The position numbers and the translations under genes were made by a program. From the NCBI RefSeq assembly GCF_900116005.1, contig NZ_FOYI01000002.1, forward strand, positions 310,001 through 374,000: 64,000 bases of DNA, given 5' to 3'. This DNA is from Poseidonocella sedimentorum (GTDB lineage: Bacteria > Pseudomonadota > Alphaproteobacteria > Rhodobacterales > Rhodobacteraceae). Positions 24,087-32,599 of this stretch are shown here, one piece after another. Each line of letters starts with the position of its first letter. Position 1 is the stretch's first letter. Below the pieces are notes generated by a model, which searched no databases, was not told the origin of the DNA, and was given only the letters and a program-made list of their open reading frames with translations.

Positions 24087-24998
24087 CTACCGCCTCTCTC
24101 CTGCGGAAGTTGGATTGGTGCTCCGTCCGGACGACAGCAATAGCAGCCGCAAGAAGCCGAACATGCGGACGAAGAGCCAATCCAGCTGCACCGACTGATC
24201 GATCACTTCCTGTGTCACCTCCGAATGGCGAATGCGCAGGCTGTTGCCGATAGAGGTGAGCTCCTTCGCCTCGTCAGCGAGCGCGGCACGCATCCTCGTT
24301 CCGGGAGCAGCGGCTCGATCCAGCAGAGCATCGGCCTGCGCGCGCTTATCCGAACCTGGCTCGAGTGTCTTCATGCGCTCGAAGGCATCCCACAGCTTTT
24401 CGGTCGCATCCCGACGATCATCGAGCTTCGGCGAAAGGAAGCGCGAGCGAGCGTAATCCAGCAGGCGATCGAGCTCCGTTTCACCTGTATCGAACATCTG
24501 CCAGCCAAGGGCCTGTGCGACCGGCTGCGGGAGTATTCGCTTTGCGCGGCCGTCGTCATCGAGCTTGAAGGCGATGCCATTTCTCTGGAACAGGAGGTTG
24601 ACGTCCGCGACGAAGGAGGCGAGGCCTGCGGCTCTGTCCCATGTCAAGTGATGATGACCATAATAGGAGTGGTAGCTGCCGAGGATTGGTTCGCCGACCG
24701 CCTTTGCGCAGAACTCCAGTAGATCCAGCACGACCGGTGTCTCGGGGAGCTCGTCGCATCGCAGCGGCCACTCGACCCACGGGACTTCGGCTTGGAGGAA
24801 TCGTCCAAAAGCTTGCTGGTCGCAGCCACACGGCCCTTTTCCGTCCGGGCATTGCTCGGTGAATCGATAGCCGAACGCGCCATTTCCGATGCGCATATCC
24901 ATAAGCGCATGGAGGGCGCCCCAAACCCGTTCGCCGATAGTTTCCGATATTGCCGGCAGAGCGCCATATTCGCGGTCCGTGAAGTAACTTGTGCTCAA
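24087..24998 (-). CDS. First gene of the defence-like operon, unrecognised (faint AbiJ-like features)
   Basis: A 303-residue soluble protein. A Cys cluster GPCGCDQQ lies near residue 56 and a His/Tyr-rich stretch SYHSYYGHHHLTWDR near 110. The segment LLFQRNGIAFKLDDDGR faintly resembles the AbiJ N-terminal domain type 4 of abortive-infection proteins. The C-terminal half is helical (YARSRFLSPKLDDRRDATEK), with RIRHSE at 255-260 followed by LDWLFVRMFGFLRLLLL. The AbiJ link is a guess from memory of pattern. It is the first gene of a tight operon with the next two. Confidence 0.6.
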   Translation of the reverse strand: MSTSYFTDREYGALPAISETIGERVWGALHALMDMRIGNGAFGYRFTEQCPDGKGPCGCDQQAFGRFLQAEVPWVEWPLRCDELPETPVVLDLLEFCAKAVGEPILGSYHSYYGHHHLTWDRAAGLASFVADVNLLFQRNGIAFKLDDDGRAKRILPQPVAQALGWQMFDTGETELDRLLDYARSRFLSPKLDDRRDATEKLWDAFERMKTLEPGSDKRAQADALLDRAAAPGTRMRAALADEAKELTSIGNSLRIRHSEVTQEVIDQSVQLDWLFVRMFGFLRLLLLSSGRSTNPTSAGERR

Positions 24999-25452
24999 AC
25001 TCTTCCCCTCAAAGAAACGCGCCGCCTTAACCCAGTTTGTTTATCGCCTCGCGACGCAATTATCCGTATCCGATGTGGCCATAAAGAGTCGATCGAACCG
25101 CTACTGAATTTCTTCGCAAGACGGCAAGTTTCTACGACATGCGCGAGACTTGGGACTTAATGACACTCGACACCCCGCATGCCGTCACAATGGACATCAC
25201 AATCTACTACAGTGCTGGGAAAGGTTTTCCCTTTTTTGGACCGACCTCATGACGCGAAGGGCGGACAGAATTCGTCGCGCTCGGCTTGGAGCTGCCGTTC
25301 GTGACACTCGTAGCCGACGGCTGCTGTGGGCCGTGAGCGTCCCAAGGGAGGCAAGCCGACCTTTGCTGCGCTTCGAATGAACCGATGCGATGCGCCAGGA
25401 GCGGCCGTCCGAAAAGTCGGGCCCGTTACTGTGCGGAGATCACGCGGGTGGC
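24999..25452. other. Promoter region of the defence-like operon
   Basis: A 454-bp gap between two minus-strand genes. It should hold the promoter for the three-gene operon starting at 24998. It is somewhat richer in A and T near 25020-25090 than the surroundings. No open gene is convincing. A plus-strand intrinsic-terminator-like hairpin lies at 25217-25237. Confidence 0.45.
25217..25237 (+). terminator. Orphan intrinsic terminator on + strand
   Basis: GGGAAA (25217-25222), 3-nt loop, TTTCCC (25226-25231), then six T. All flanking genes are on the minus strand, so this could end an unannotated small plus-strand RNA upstream of the defence-like operon, or be a relic. Confidence 0.45.
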
Positions 25453-28071
25453 TTAAATTTGCTTCTGTCGGGTGGAGACATCGTCGAGCCAGACCGTTAG
25501 TGCGTCAAGTTCCTTCTCGATACGGTCAGGTGTTGGAGCGACGGGGTTCATCGAATCCGAAATCTTGTGAAGCAGTATTGAGCATTCCCCATAGTGATGG
25601 CGCATGGTCTTGGCGTGCTGCTCGGTGATTACTGAGAGTTTGGCGAAGCCCTTAGTATTCACTTTGCTGGAGAAGGTGCGTAGCACAGGCGCGATTGAAT
25701 CCTCGACAGCGGCTTCCCACGTCTGGCGGAGGCTGTCGATGAGCCCGCGGGCGGTCATCAGCCAGTCAGTGCCGTCCGGATCATTGTCATACTGGGCACT
25801 TGCCTTCGCGAGGTGGCTACGCATTGTCATTAGGCGCGAGCGGGCATCCTGCGCCTTCTCGGGCGGCTCGTTCCTGCAATAGCCCGGCGTGTCCAGCCGC
25901 TTCTGAATATGGCGGACCGCCACCTCTGTCTTCAGCGCCGGATCGCCCCCCTGCACGCAGGCGTTGCGCAGAAGGAACAGAAACGGAAGGTCGTGGGTGA
26001 AGACGATCACCTGACGTTTGCGTCCTTCCTCGGCCAGACGTTTGGCGATGGCTTCACGGTGGAGATGGTCCAGCGACGACACAGGATCGTCGAAGATGAT
26101 GGCGGACTCGCTGTCGTTCGTAGCGAGCTCGGCGAGGAAGCCGGCAAGCGCGACGCAGCGGTATTCGCCTTCGCTGAGGATCGACCCGGCATTCTCGGAC
26201 TTCTTGTGCATCAGGCTGACCTTGAACCGGGAGATCCCGCTTTGCGAACCCGCCTGTTCGAGCTCGATCGCCAAGCCTGCGAGATCGAGGTGATTGATTT
26301 CCTGGGCAAAGCGCCCGCGAAGCCGCTCGGTGATCAGGGCCCTCGACAGCTCGGTGTTCTTCGCGGTGATCGTGTTCTGCTTCGTGTCCTTCAAGGCCGC
26401 GCTAAGCGCGTCGACATCCATCGCGCGTCCGATTTCGGCAAGCACGTCGTCTTTCATCCCGGCGAGCCACCGCCGGTCTTGCAGCCCAGCCAGTTCGGCT
26501 CTCAGCGCCTTTCGTTCGGGGCTTTCCTCATCGGTGAGCAGTGCGTCGGCGCGGGTATCGATGGCATCAATCACGGCATCGAGACCGAGACTGTCGAGGG
26601 GGGGCAATGACAGAGCGACGTCGGCGCTCGCCTGGAGCACTGCGCGAAGACGCCACAAGACCCGGACCGTGAACGACTTGTATGCAGCCGCGAGGTCTTG
26701 ATTGCCGAATTCGTCTGCGAGAAAACTGCGGTCTTCCAGGCGCGTCCCGCGACCGAGCCAAGCCCTGCGCAAAGTCTCGACGAAGGCTGAGAGCGCGCGC
26801 CGGGCGGCTTCTTCATCCTGCTGGGTGCGGTCCTGAACGAACGCCTCGAACCGGTGCAGGCGGCTTCCCGCCTCTTCGCTGAGAGCCTGTTGGCAAAGGA
26901 CGCAGCGGGCTTCCTCGCCGGTGACCGGGAAAGCTGTGTCCGGATAGGCTTCGGCGGTGGAATAAGCGCGCGCTGCCTCCCAGAGTGTCCGCCAGGTTTC
27001 CGATCCGACGCCCTCCAGCGGCTCGTTTTTGAATAGCGCGGCGGAGGCAAGCTTGGCCGCTTCCGTTCTGGCGCTGAGATCGGAAAAGAGCGTTGCCAGC
27101 TGCTCTGCGCTTTCGGTAGAAGCAGCGGCATGTAAGGTCTGAAGCCTCGTTCGGATGGTCTCGAGCCGGGTCTTCTGCGCCCGGAGCCGTCGCGCCGTGG
27201 TCTTGGGGTCATGGGCGAAATCCGCAGTCAATTCAGCGAGGCGCGCCGCCTCTTCGTCGCTCAACGCGGCCAAGGTTTCAACGGCTTCCGGCTTCGTATC
27301 CTTTCCGAGCTTTGCCATCATCTGCCCAACGACAGTGTTTGGCGAACATGAGGGATCTGAAACGCTGCGCGGGGTCTGCGCCTTGATCACCGCGATCTCG
27401 CCTTCAATCGTCCCCTTGACCGACTTGCAAGCGGCGACCAGCCGCTCCAGCACTTTCATCGGAAACGGCGTGTAGGCGAGATCGTTGGTTTCCTCTACGT
27501 GAACGTTGGCGGTGCGGGAGTCGAAGACGCTGATTTCCGAAAGAAGCGCATCGACGGGCTGGCCGCTCTTCCACGTCGCCTTCTGCGTCTGCGCCCCGGC
27601 TTGGTATTCAAGCTCTGCGTATTGGGGCCCTTTGGCCTGTTCGTAGATGTTGGGAAGGAGCGCCTCCTCCTTGCCCTTTGCGTTCCTGGCTCGGCAGGAG
27701 CGCTTCAGGATGCGAACGTAGCCGGACTTACCTGCGCCGTTGTCTCCGTAGATGATCGTGATCCCTTTCGGGATAAAGGAAAGGGTTTGCTTCTCGGCGA
27801 GGGCGTTGATGTTCTGGACGTTGCGAATGCTCTTCAGCGCCACTGTTGGCGCACCTGCTTTTTGAGCCGAGATAAGCTCTTCCCTTAGAGGATACGATGG
27901 CTTCGATTGGTCCTTGCATAGCTCGGCGAGCGCCGCGATGTCAGTGTCCGTCAGTTCGCCGTTTTGGAGAAGGCGCCGAAGGGCGTCGCGCTGCCAAGCG
28001 GGACGCTCTTTCGACCAGTCAAGAATTGACCGCAACGCGTCAGCTTCAGTTTGAATATTCTCTCTTGTCAT
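25453..28071 (-). CDS. RloC/PrrC-like AAA_13 ATPase, possible anticodon nuclease
   Basis: An 872-residue SMC/Rad50-like ABC ATPase: Walker A GDNGAGKSG (109-117), signature LSEGEYRCVAL (632-642), Walker B AIIFDDPVSSLD (657-668) and H-loop FTHD (691-694). A CVLC motif at 390-393, between helical arms, resembles the zinc hook of RloC. The C-terminal 150 residues contain R782-x3-E786 and H819, close in spacing to the Arg-Glu-His triad of PrrC anticodon nuclease (R320, E324, H356). An N-terminal RPAWQRDALRRL segment occurs in many defence ATPases. Start at 28071 (MTRENIQTEA). Confidence 0.72.
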   Translation of the reverse strand: MTRENIQTEADALRSILDWSKERPAWQRDALRRLLQNGELTDTDIAALAELCKDQSKPSYPLREELISAQKAGAPTVALKSIRNVQNINALAEKQTLSFIPKGITIIYGDNGAGKSGYVRILKRSCRARNAKGKEEALLPNIYEQAKGPQYAELEYQAGAQTQKATWKSGQPVDALLSEISVFDSRTANVHVEETNDLAYTPFPMKVLERLVAACKSVKGTIEGEIAVIKAQTPRSVSDPSCSPNTVVGQMMAKLGKDTKPEAVETLAALSDEEAARLAELTADFAHDPKTTARRLRAQKTRLETIRTRLQTLHAAASTESAEQLATLFSDLSARTEAAKLASAALFKNEPLEGVGSETWRTLWEAARAYSTAEAYPDTAFPVTGEEARCVLCQQALSEEAGSRLHRFEAFVQDRTQQDEEAARRALSAFVETLRRAWLGRGTRLEDRSFLADEFGNQDLAAAYKSFTVRVLWRLRAVLQASADVALSLPPLDSLGLDAVIDAIDTRADALLTDEESPERKALRAELAGLQDRRWLAGMKDDVLAEIGRAMDVDALSAALKDTKQNTITAKNTELSRALITERLRGRFAQEINHLDLAGLAIELEQAGSQSGISRFKVSLMHKKSENAGSILSEGEYRCVALAGFLAELATNDSESAIIFDDPVSSLDHLHREAIAKRLAEEGRKRQVIVFTHDLPFLFLLRNACVQGGDPALKTEVAVRHIQKRLDTPGYCRNEPPEKAQDARSRLMTMRSHLAKASAQYDNDPDGTDWLMTARGLIDSLRQTWEAAVEDSIAPVLRTFSSKVNTKGFAKLSVITEQHAKTMRHHYGECSILLHKISDSMNPVAPTPDRIEKELDALTVWLDDVSTRQKQI

Positions 28072-28407
28072 CGGCAATAAATCCGGTCTTTGAAGTTGAT
28101 CAGGTTTGTTACTGTGCCCAGCTTTTGCCAGTAGACCAAGTGAGGAACTTTGGCGCAACGTGGGGAGGCTTTATCCCGTCGTGGAAGAAAGTTTGCGTTG
28201 TGCCAACTGCGGCAAGCTCAGACGCTTTGGACTGAATTCTGCCATTTGTGGGGTGCATCGTGAACGTCCGGATCGGGCCGGATGCAGACCGTTGTGTCGC
28301 CTTCTGATTTGAAGAATTGGCATCGACGGACATCTGCGAGCGGCGTGGCCTTATCCCCCCGCTCGCAGTTCCGATTCAGGGCACGAAAGGCTCGCCCCGT
28401 GACCACC
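28072..28407. other. Intergenic gap between integrase and ATPase gene
   Basis: About 336 bp. It should hold the promoter of the RloC-like gene and the 3' end of the integrase transcript. No gene, tRNA or clear repeat is visible. Confidence 0.4.
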
Positions 28408-29883
28408 CTACGCAGAGCGGGCCCATGGCGACTTGCGCCGCTCAGCCGGAGCGGAAGGCGTTGCTTCTTCAGGGCGCGAGAGCTCGGAGGTCTGGCTGGG
28501 CGTGCAGATGGACGCCAAAGCATCCGCAAGCTGGTTCACCGCGACACGTTCCTGATCGATAGCATCGTGCAAGATCTTTGTTTTGATAATGTAGATCGGC
28601 GCTGCTGAAGATACCTGTTCCCGGTTGTAGGGATTTACATGGCATAGGAGTGTGTCGATAACGGCGGGCTGGACCTTCAACTGCCCGAGGATGGTTGCCG
28701 CAGTCCGCCGGAGATCATGGCGGTGCCAACCAGATGTTCCACTCGCCTGGTTGATGGTGTCCTGCGTCCGGTCCCAGTTGCCGAGAGGGCCCCCACTCGA
28801 CGAGGGGAAGACGAGATCTTCCGGCTGTCCCTCGACGAAGCTTGGAAGCGAAAGCAGGAGGTCGATTGCTGCATTCGACAGCGGGACAGTTACCTTGCGG
28901 CGTTCCGCGGGACCATGGGAGCCGGGCTTGCGCCGTGTCTTCACCGCCTTGGTCCAAGTGCGAGCGCGTAGATCTATGTCCTTGCGGCGCGCACCGGCGA
29001 CCTCCTCGCGACGGGACAATGTAAGGAATAGGAAGCGAAAGGCCACAGGACCGTAATCCTCATGCGGATCAAGGTTTGACCGCAGCCCTGCCGGAGCTGG
29101 ATAGACCAGCAGAGGCATGACGCTAATCAGCTCATCCTGAGTGAGCACACGTTCCCGTTTCCCCTCGAGGGTCGGGTCATCGATAGACGGGTCGTGGATG
29201 AGGGCCAGGTCCGGCAACGCCAGCTTCGGCTCTCGCCCTGCGCCCTCCTTCCGGAAGCGGCCGCGGTTGGAGGCCCAGTCGAACACCGGCCGGAGATACG
29301 TCAGAGCGCGCGCAACCGAGCCGTTTGCGCTGGTCTTGCCTTTCCGGGGTCGCTTCGGAGTGTATCCCTTTACCGCTTTAGAAAAGTCCGACTGACTGAT
29401 CTTGTTCAGAGGCTTGCCAAGAAGCGACTGGAAGACGTTTTCGATTGCAGCCCGTGCCTCGGGCTTCGTGCGACCATAGCGGCTGCCGGCGCGCCATGTT
29501 GACTTGGTGAGGGCGAAGATCGGCTCGACCTCATCAAGCAGATCGGTCAGGGTTAGGCTTTGGGCCTCGGCGAGCGCCTTGGCGAGCCGGGCCTGCTCCC
29601 GGGGATCATGGCCCCGCCGAATATCAGCGAGGTGGTTCACCGCGATCGCGCGCGCGTCCTTCAGCGAGATGGCGGGGTAGGCCCCGATCGTGATCTGCAC
29701 CTTGTCGCCGACGGCGGTGCGGGTGTGAAGAGTGAAGGTCTTTTTATTCTTCGGTGTCACCCGCATCACCAGCCCGGTGATCTTGGCGTCCCGGATCTCG
29801 ACTCGCTTGTCGGACTCGTTCTTGAAGCCGCGGACGAAGACATCGGTGAAATCGCGGGGGGCGGTGGCATTGGTGGTCGTCAT
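28408..29883 (-). CDS. int: Tyrosine recombinase / P4-type island integrase
   Basis: A 491-residue integrase. The N-terminal arm-binding domain has the P4-type pattern (ITGLVMRVTPKNKKTFTL, then IGAYPAISLKDARAIA). The catalytic core shows R291 in TLSRREEVAGARRKDI, H389-x2-R392 in WHRHDLRRTAAT, H415 in LLCHVNPYN and the nucleophile Y431 in APIYIIKTK. It lies about 245 bp from attR and reads inward. Such integrases target tRNA 3' ends, matching the att repeats. The ATG at 29883 has a GAGGAG site. Confidence 0.95.
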   Translation of the reverse strand: MTTTNATAPRDFTDVFVRGFKNESDKRVEIRDAKITGLVMRVTPKNKKTFTLHTRTAVGDKVQITIGAYPAISLKDARAIAVNHLADIRRGHDPREQARLAKALAEAQSLTLTDLLDEVEPIFALTKSTWRAGSRYGRTKPEARAAIENVFQSLLGKPLNKISQSDFSKAVKGYTPKRPRKGKTSANGSVARALTYLRPVFDWASNRGRFRKEGAGREPKLALPDLALIHDPSIDDPTLEGKRERVLTQDELISVMPLLVYPAPAGLRSNLDPHEDYGPVAFRFLFLTLSRREEVAGARRKDIDLRARTWTKAVKTRRKPGSHGPAERRKVTVPLSNAAIDLLLSLPSFVEGQPEDLVFPSSSGGPLGNWDRTQDTINQASGTSGWHRHDLRRTAATILGQLKVQPAVIDTLLCHVNPYNREQVSSAAPIYIIKTKILHDAIDQERVAVNQLADALASICTPSQTSELSRPEEATPSAPAERRKSPWARSA

Positions 29884-29951
29884 GGTCGTGCTCCTCGTTG
29901 TTAGCGAGGAGGAAGTCGGACCGTCTGAGTTCGCCCGGAAGGAATTTCCTT

Positions 29952-29978
29952 TGGGGTGGCGCTGGGGTGGCGAAATCG
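29952..29978 (+). repeat. Right subterminal tandem repeat (possible integrase arm site)
   Basis: Two tandem TGGGGTGGCG units followed by AAATCG, near-identical to 13268-13294 in the same orientation, with a partial third unit (CTGGGGTGCG) near 29993. It lies between the integrase start and attR, and nothing else in the 567-bp gap 29884-30450 looks like a gene. Confidence 0.6.
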
Positions 29979-30127
29979 CTGCGCTGGGGTGCGATTTTGC
30001 GAGGTCGCATGAGGCCGGATGAGACGCAGGATGCGGTGGCTATACAATTGTAAACATGAAATATTTCCGTCTTTCGGCGTCTCACACTATCTTATAGCGT
30101 AGCGTGCCCTTGAACCGATCTTGCTGC

Positions 30128-30172
30128 ATCATAATCCGCGTGTCGGGGGTTCAAGTCCCTCCTCCGCTACCA
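30128..30172 (+). repeat. attR: duplicated 3' end of tRNA-Met
   Basis: A 45-base copy of the 3' part of the tRNA gene, including anticodon loop, T arm and CCA. No 5' half is present, so it is not a functional tRNA. It marks the right border of the island. Confidence 0.95.
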
Positions 30173-30450
30173 GTAAACACTGAATTTTCTCGCGGCTCGT
30201 GTCTGGCTACCGATCCCGGTTGGGAGCTTGGTTGGGAAGATCATCACCATTTTCATAGGCCTCTTTTTTGAAATCGCTGATTTCGAGAGCTCCAACAAGG
30301 GCGAAAAAAGGTGGAGGTTTTCGTAACATTCCCGGTCGCTAAGCCTTGATGCATAAAATGTGAAATACGCTCCCCAAAGCCAAGGCATTCGTGGTTCGCA
30401 CAGAACCCACGTCGCCAACCGCGATCGAACCATCATCAATCGCTCCCGAT

Positions 30451-30834
30451 TTAAGTCTCTTTAGGTGACAAATATTTTGCCGCGCAGAAAGACGCTGTCG
30501 CAACTAAACAAAACGCGATAACTATCTCAAGGGCAAAGACTGCGTCTGGGAGGCCGTCCCTATAAATTTGACCAGAACCAGCCGTGTAGTTGAAGGTTCC
30601 AACAAAAAACGCGGGCAAATGCAAGATGAAAGAGATCCAAAGGGTCATAGACAATATTGATACCGGCATGCTCCAATTAAACAATGCGGACACAAAAAAT
30701 ACCGGAAATGCTATGGTCACAAATATCAACCCAATGTAAGCTGCTGCTCCAATACTACTTCCTAATACAAACGCAACCGAAGAAATAAGAACGTAGAAGG
30801 TAGTTGTAGAGATTAGCAATTTAAGTAAGCGCAT
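30451..30834 (-). CDS. Small AT-rich integral membrane protein
   Basis: A 127-residue protein with four likely membrane helices (LLISTTTFYVLISSVAFVL, AAYIGLIFVTIAFPVFFV, ILSMTLWISFILHLPAFFV, FALEIVIAFCLVATASFC). The base composition is clearly more AT-rich than its neighbours, suggesting foreign origin. No family recognised. It lies just outside attR, so it is not part of the island as defined by the repeats, but the border zone has clearly taken in foreign DNA. Confidence 0.6.
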   Translation of the reverse strand: MRLLKLLISTTTFYVLISSVAFVLGSSIGAAAYIGLIFVTIAFPVFFVSALFNWSMPVSILSMTLWISFILHLPAFFVGTFNYTAGSGQIYRDGLPDAVFALEIVIAFCLVATASFCAAKYLSPKET

Positions 30835-30924
30835 GTCTGTCTCTTTAACTTTTCTTGGGTCTTTTTAATTTGGCTATTCCATGAATTATTCTTGTCGGCC
30901 AGATTTTGGCTTTTGAGGTTGAAC

Positions 30925-31572
30925 ATGCCGCGCAAGTCACCGTTCAAGCATCATGGCTTTCCGCGCGCGTTCATTCTCTTTGCATAGGTTGGCATCTGCA
31001 CTTTTTATTTTCTACTAGGATTTCGTTGATCTTCTTTCAGAGTGTGGGGTCACGGTGGATCGCTCTCCGGCGTATCTCTGGGTCCAGAAGTTCAGCAGTG
31101 ACCTGCCAAGCGCACCGAGAAGCACTTGCCCGCGCGAGCGTCGACTCGCACATCGATGAAACCTATACCGGGTCGGAGGCTGATGGCGCTCCCTCTGGCG
31201 TGCCGTCGATTCCAAATGCCAGATGATCGATTTCCGCCTCACCGCGCGGCGCGTTGCTAAGGCGACTTCAATAAGGCGATCAAGCGTGCCTGTCTGCACC
31301 GGCCGATGACAATCGAGTCGGACAAAGCGCGGGACTATCGAGGCGTCATTTGTAAGACAGTTCACAAAATTGAACTGCATTTTGACAACATCCGCCACAT
31401 CGACCGAAAATATGGCGCAACACTCGGATCGACAGCGATCATGCGCCGATGAGACGGTTGCTGGGGTATCGCCAGAGCTTCCGCTCACGCCGAACGAACG
31501 GGTGTCCATGGTGAAATCGCTTTGATCGACGGCCTGTTCGAGGCGTTGTATCCTGCGGCAAACGTCGCTTGA
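30925..31572 (+). pseudogene. Decayed IS6-family transposase
   Basis: Pieces in all three plus frames follow an IS6-family transposase in order: MPRKSPFKHHGFPRAFILFA at the start, then DFVDLLSECGVTVDRS and WVQKF, KRTEKHL, SHIDETY (first Asp of the DDE triad), WRAVDSKCQMIDFRLTARR, RACLHRPMTIESDKARDYRG, LHFDNIRHIDRKYG, RLLGYRQSFRS, and VHGEIALIDGLFEAL at the end. At least five frameshifts or stops break it. No clear terminal inverted repeats were found. The minus-strand frame over this region is a shadow. Confidence 0.85.
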
Positions 31573-31738
31573 TAACCCTTCGGCCTCACCTCTCGCAGGC
31601 TGGGCAAGGTCATGTGACAAACCCCACCGGGGCAGACCGTCAGCAGAAGCGCACTGAAGTGGATGGTACCTGCTCCGGTCTGAAGCATGGTGCCACCCGC
31701 ATCAATTGTTCACGGTTTCCGCGGCCGTAAACGGGGCG

Positions 31739-32599
31739 CTACTTGAAGCTGAAACCGCGTTCTTCGAGGAAGCCTTTCAGCTTGTCCCGGTTCTTCAACA
31801 TGTCCGCCGTTGCGACACGTTCTGCCGATTTCAAAGACCAATCGACGACAGGCATTGCTTGCGCTTGCTGAAAATCGCGCATGGTGGCGTTGTACTGTGC
31901 AATGTCCTCTGCGACCGTATCCGCCCGATAGGTTTCTTTGTGCCACACCGTGCGCTGTGGAAGGCGGGGTTTGACCGAGGCAGGGCGTGCCGGATCTTCG
32001 CGCCCGACGGTCATTCCGAAGACCGAGAATGATCCCTTGGGCAAGTCAAGTTCGGCGGATAATTCGATGGGATTGCTGCGCATCGACCCGATGTAGCAGG
32101 TTCCGTATCCCAATGCCTCCAGCGTGACGCAGGCGTTTTGTGCCGCAAGCGATACATCGACGACGGACGTCAGGAAGAGTTCGAGGTAGTCCAGTCCATC
32201 GGCGGTTGTGCCCTCGATCTCGGTCATCTTCCGCATCCGCGACAAATCGCAGATCCAGACCATTACCAACGGTGCGGCGTAGATATGCTTTTGATTATTC
32301 GCCAGAGCAGCTAATCGGGAAATACGCTCAGGATCGGCGACGGTCACCACGTTCCACAGCTGCAAATTGGATGAGGAGGGCGCGGATTGCGCCGCCGCAA
32401 TTGCGACCGAGATGTCCTCTTCGTCTACCGCGTCTGGCAGATAGGACCGAACCGTGCGGTGCCCCAATATAGTTTCGAGCACATCACCAGAATAGCCCGG
32501 TAGACCGGGTTCGCTGGCGCCATACCGATCTGCAAACAGGCGGGCAATACGGTCTTCGGTTTCCGCAGACTTTGCCATGTCTTGTTGCTGCTGTCCCAT
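31739..32599 (-). CDS. NADPH-dependent nitroreductase (NfsA/FRP-like)
   Basis: A 286-residue flavoprotein of the nitroreductase superfamily. HRTVRSYLP near residue 47 and QSAPSSSNLQLWNVV (71-85) form the FMN-binding signature. NACVTLEALGYGTCYIGSMR matches the second FMN contact, and the C-terminal region ends in KLKGFLEERGFSFK, common in oxygen-insensitive NfsA-like enzymes. The substrate is unknown. The start at 32599 (MGQQQQDMAK) follows GAGAG; the long upstream extension of the frame is rejected. Confidence 0.88.
   Translation of the reverse strand: MGQQQQDMAKSAETEDRIARLFADRYGASEPGLPGYSGDVLETILGHRTVRSYLPDAVDEEDISVAIAAAQSAPSSSNLQLWNVVTVADPERISRLAALANNQKHIYAAPLVMVWICDLSRMRKMTEIEGTTADGLDYLELFLTSVVDVSLAAQNACVTLEALGYGTCYIGSMRSNPIELSAELDLPKGSFSVFGMTVGREDPARPASVKPRLPQRTVWHKETYRADTVAEDIAQYNATMRDFQQAQAMPVVDWSLKSAERVATADMLKNRDKLKGFLEERGFSFK

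Larger units (their letters stand above)
13201..30172. mobile_element. Integrative mobilizable element at tRNA-Met (~17 kb)
   Basis: The element is delimited by 45-bp att repeats. It contains a P4-type integrase (28408-29883), an AlpA-like regulator, a MobV-like relaxase with a candidate oriT, a KfrA-like DNA-binding protein, a primase-type replication protein, and defence-like cargo. No type IV secretion, coupling protein or phage structural genes are visible, so it should depend on a helper for transfer. One DNA methyltransferase gene inside it has collapsed into a pseudogene, indicating some decay. Confidence 0.92.

Noticed and set aside
24087-24998. Firm assignment of the 303-aa protein to HEPN ribonucleases
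   Set aside because: The HEPN R-x4-6-H motif is not clearly present; RIRHSE has the wrong spacing, so only a faint AbiJ-like resemblance is noted.
30128-30172. A second tRNA-Met gene
   Set aside because: Only the 3' 45 bases are present; the acceptor 5' strand and D arm are missing. It is attR.
13201-30172. The island as a prophage or self-transmissible ICE
   Set aside because: No capsid, terminase or tail genes and no VirB/VirD4-type genes are visible; only mobilization functions are present.
30167-30439. A 90-aa minus-strand frame next to attR
   Set aside because: Its end overlaps the att repeat, no clear ribosome site is seen, and the product has no recognisable pattern.
31015-31620. 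A 201-aa open frame on the minus strand
   Set aside because: It lies opposite the decayed IS6 transposase, whose ordered motifs appear on the plus strand, so the minus frame is a shadow.
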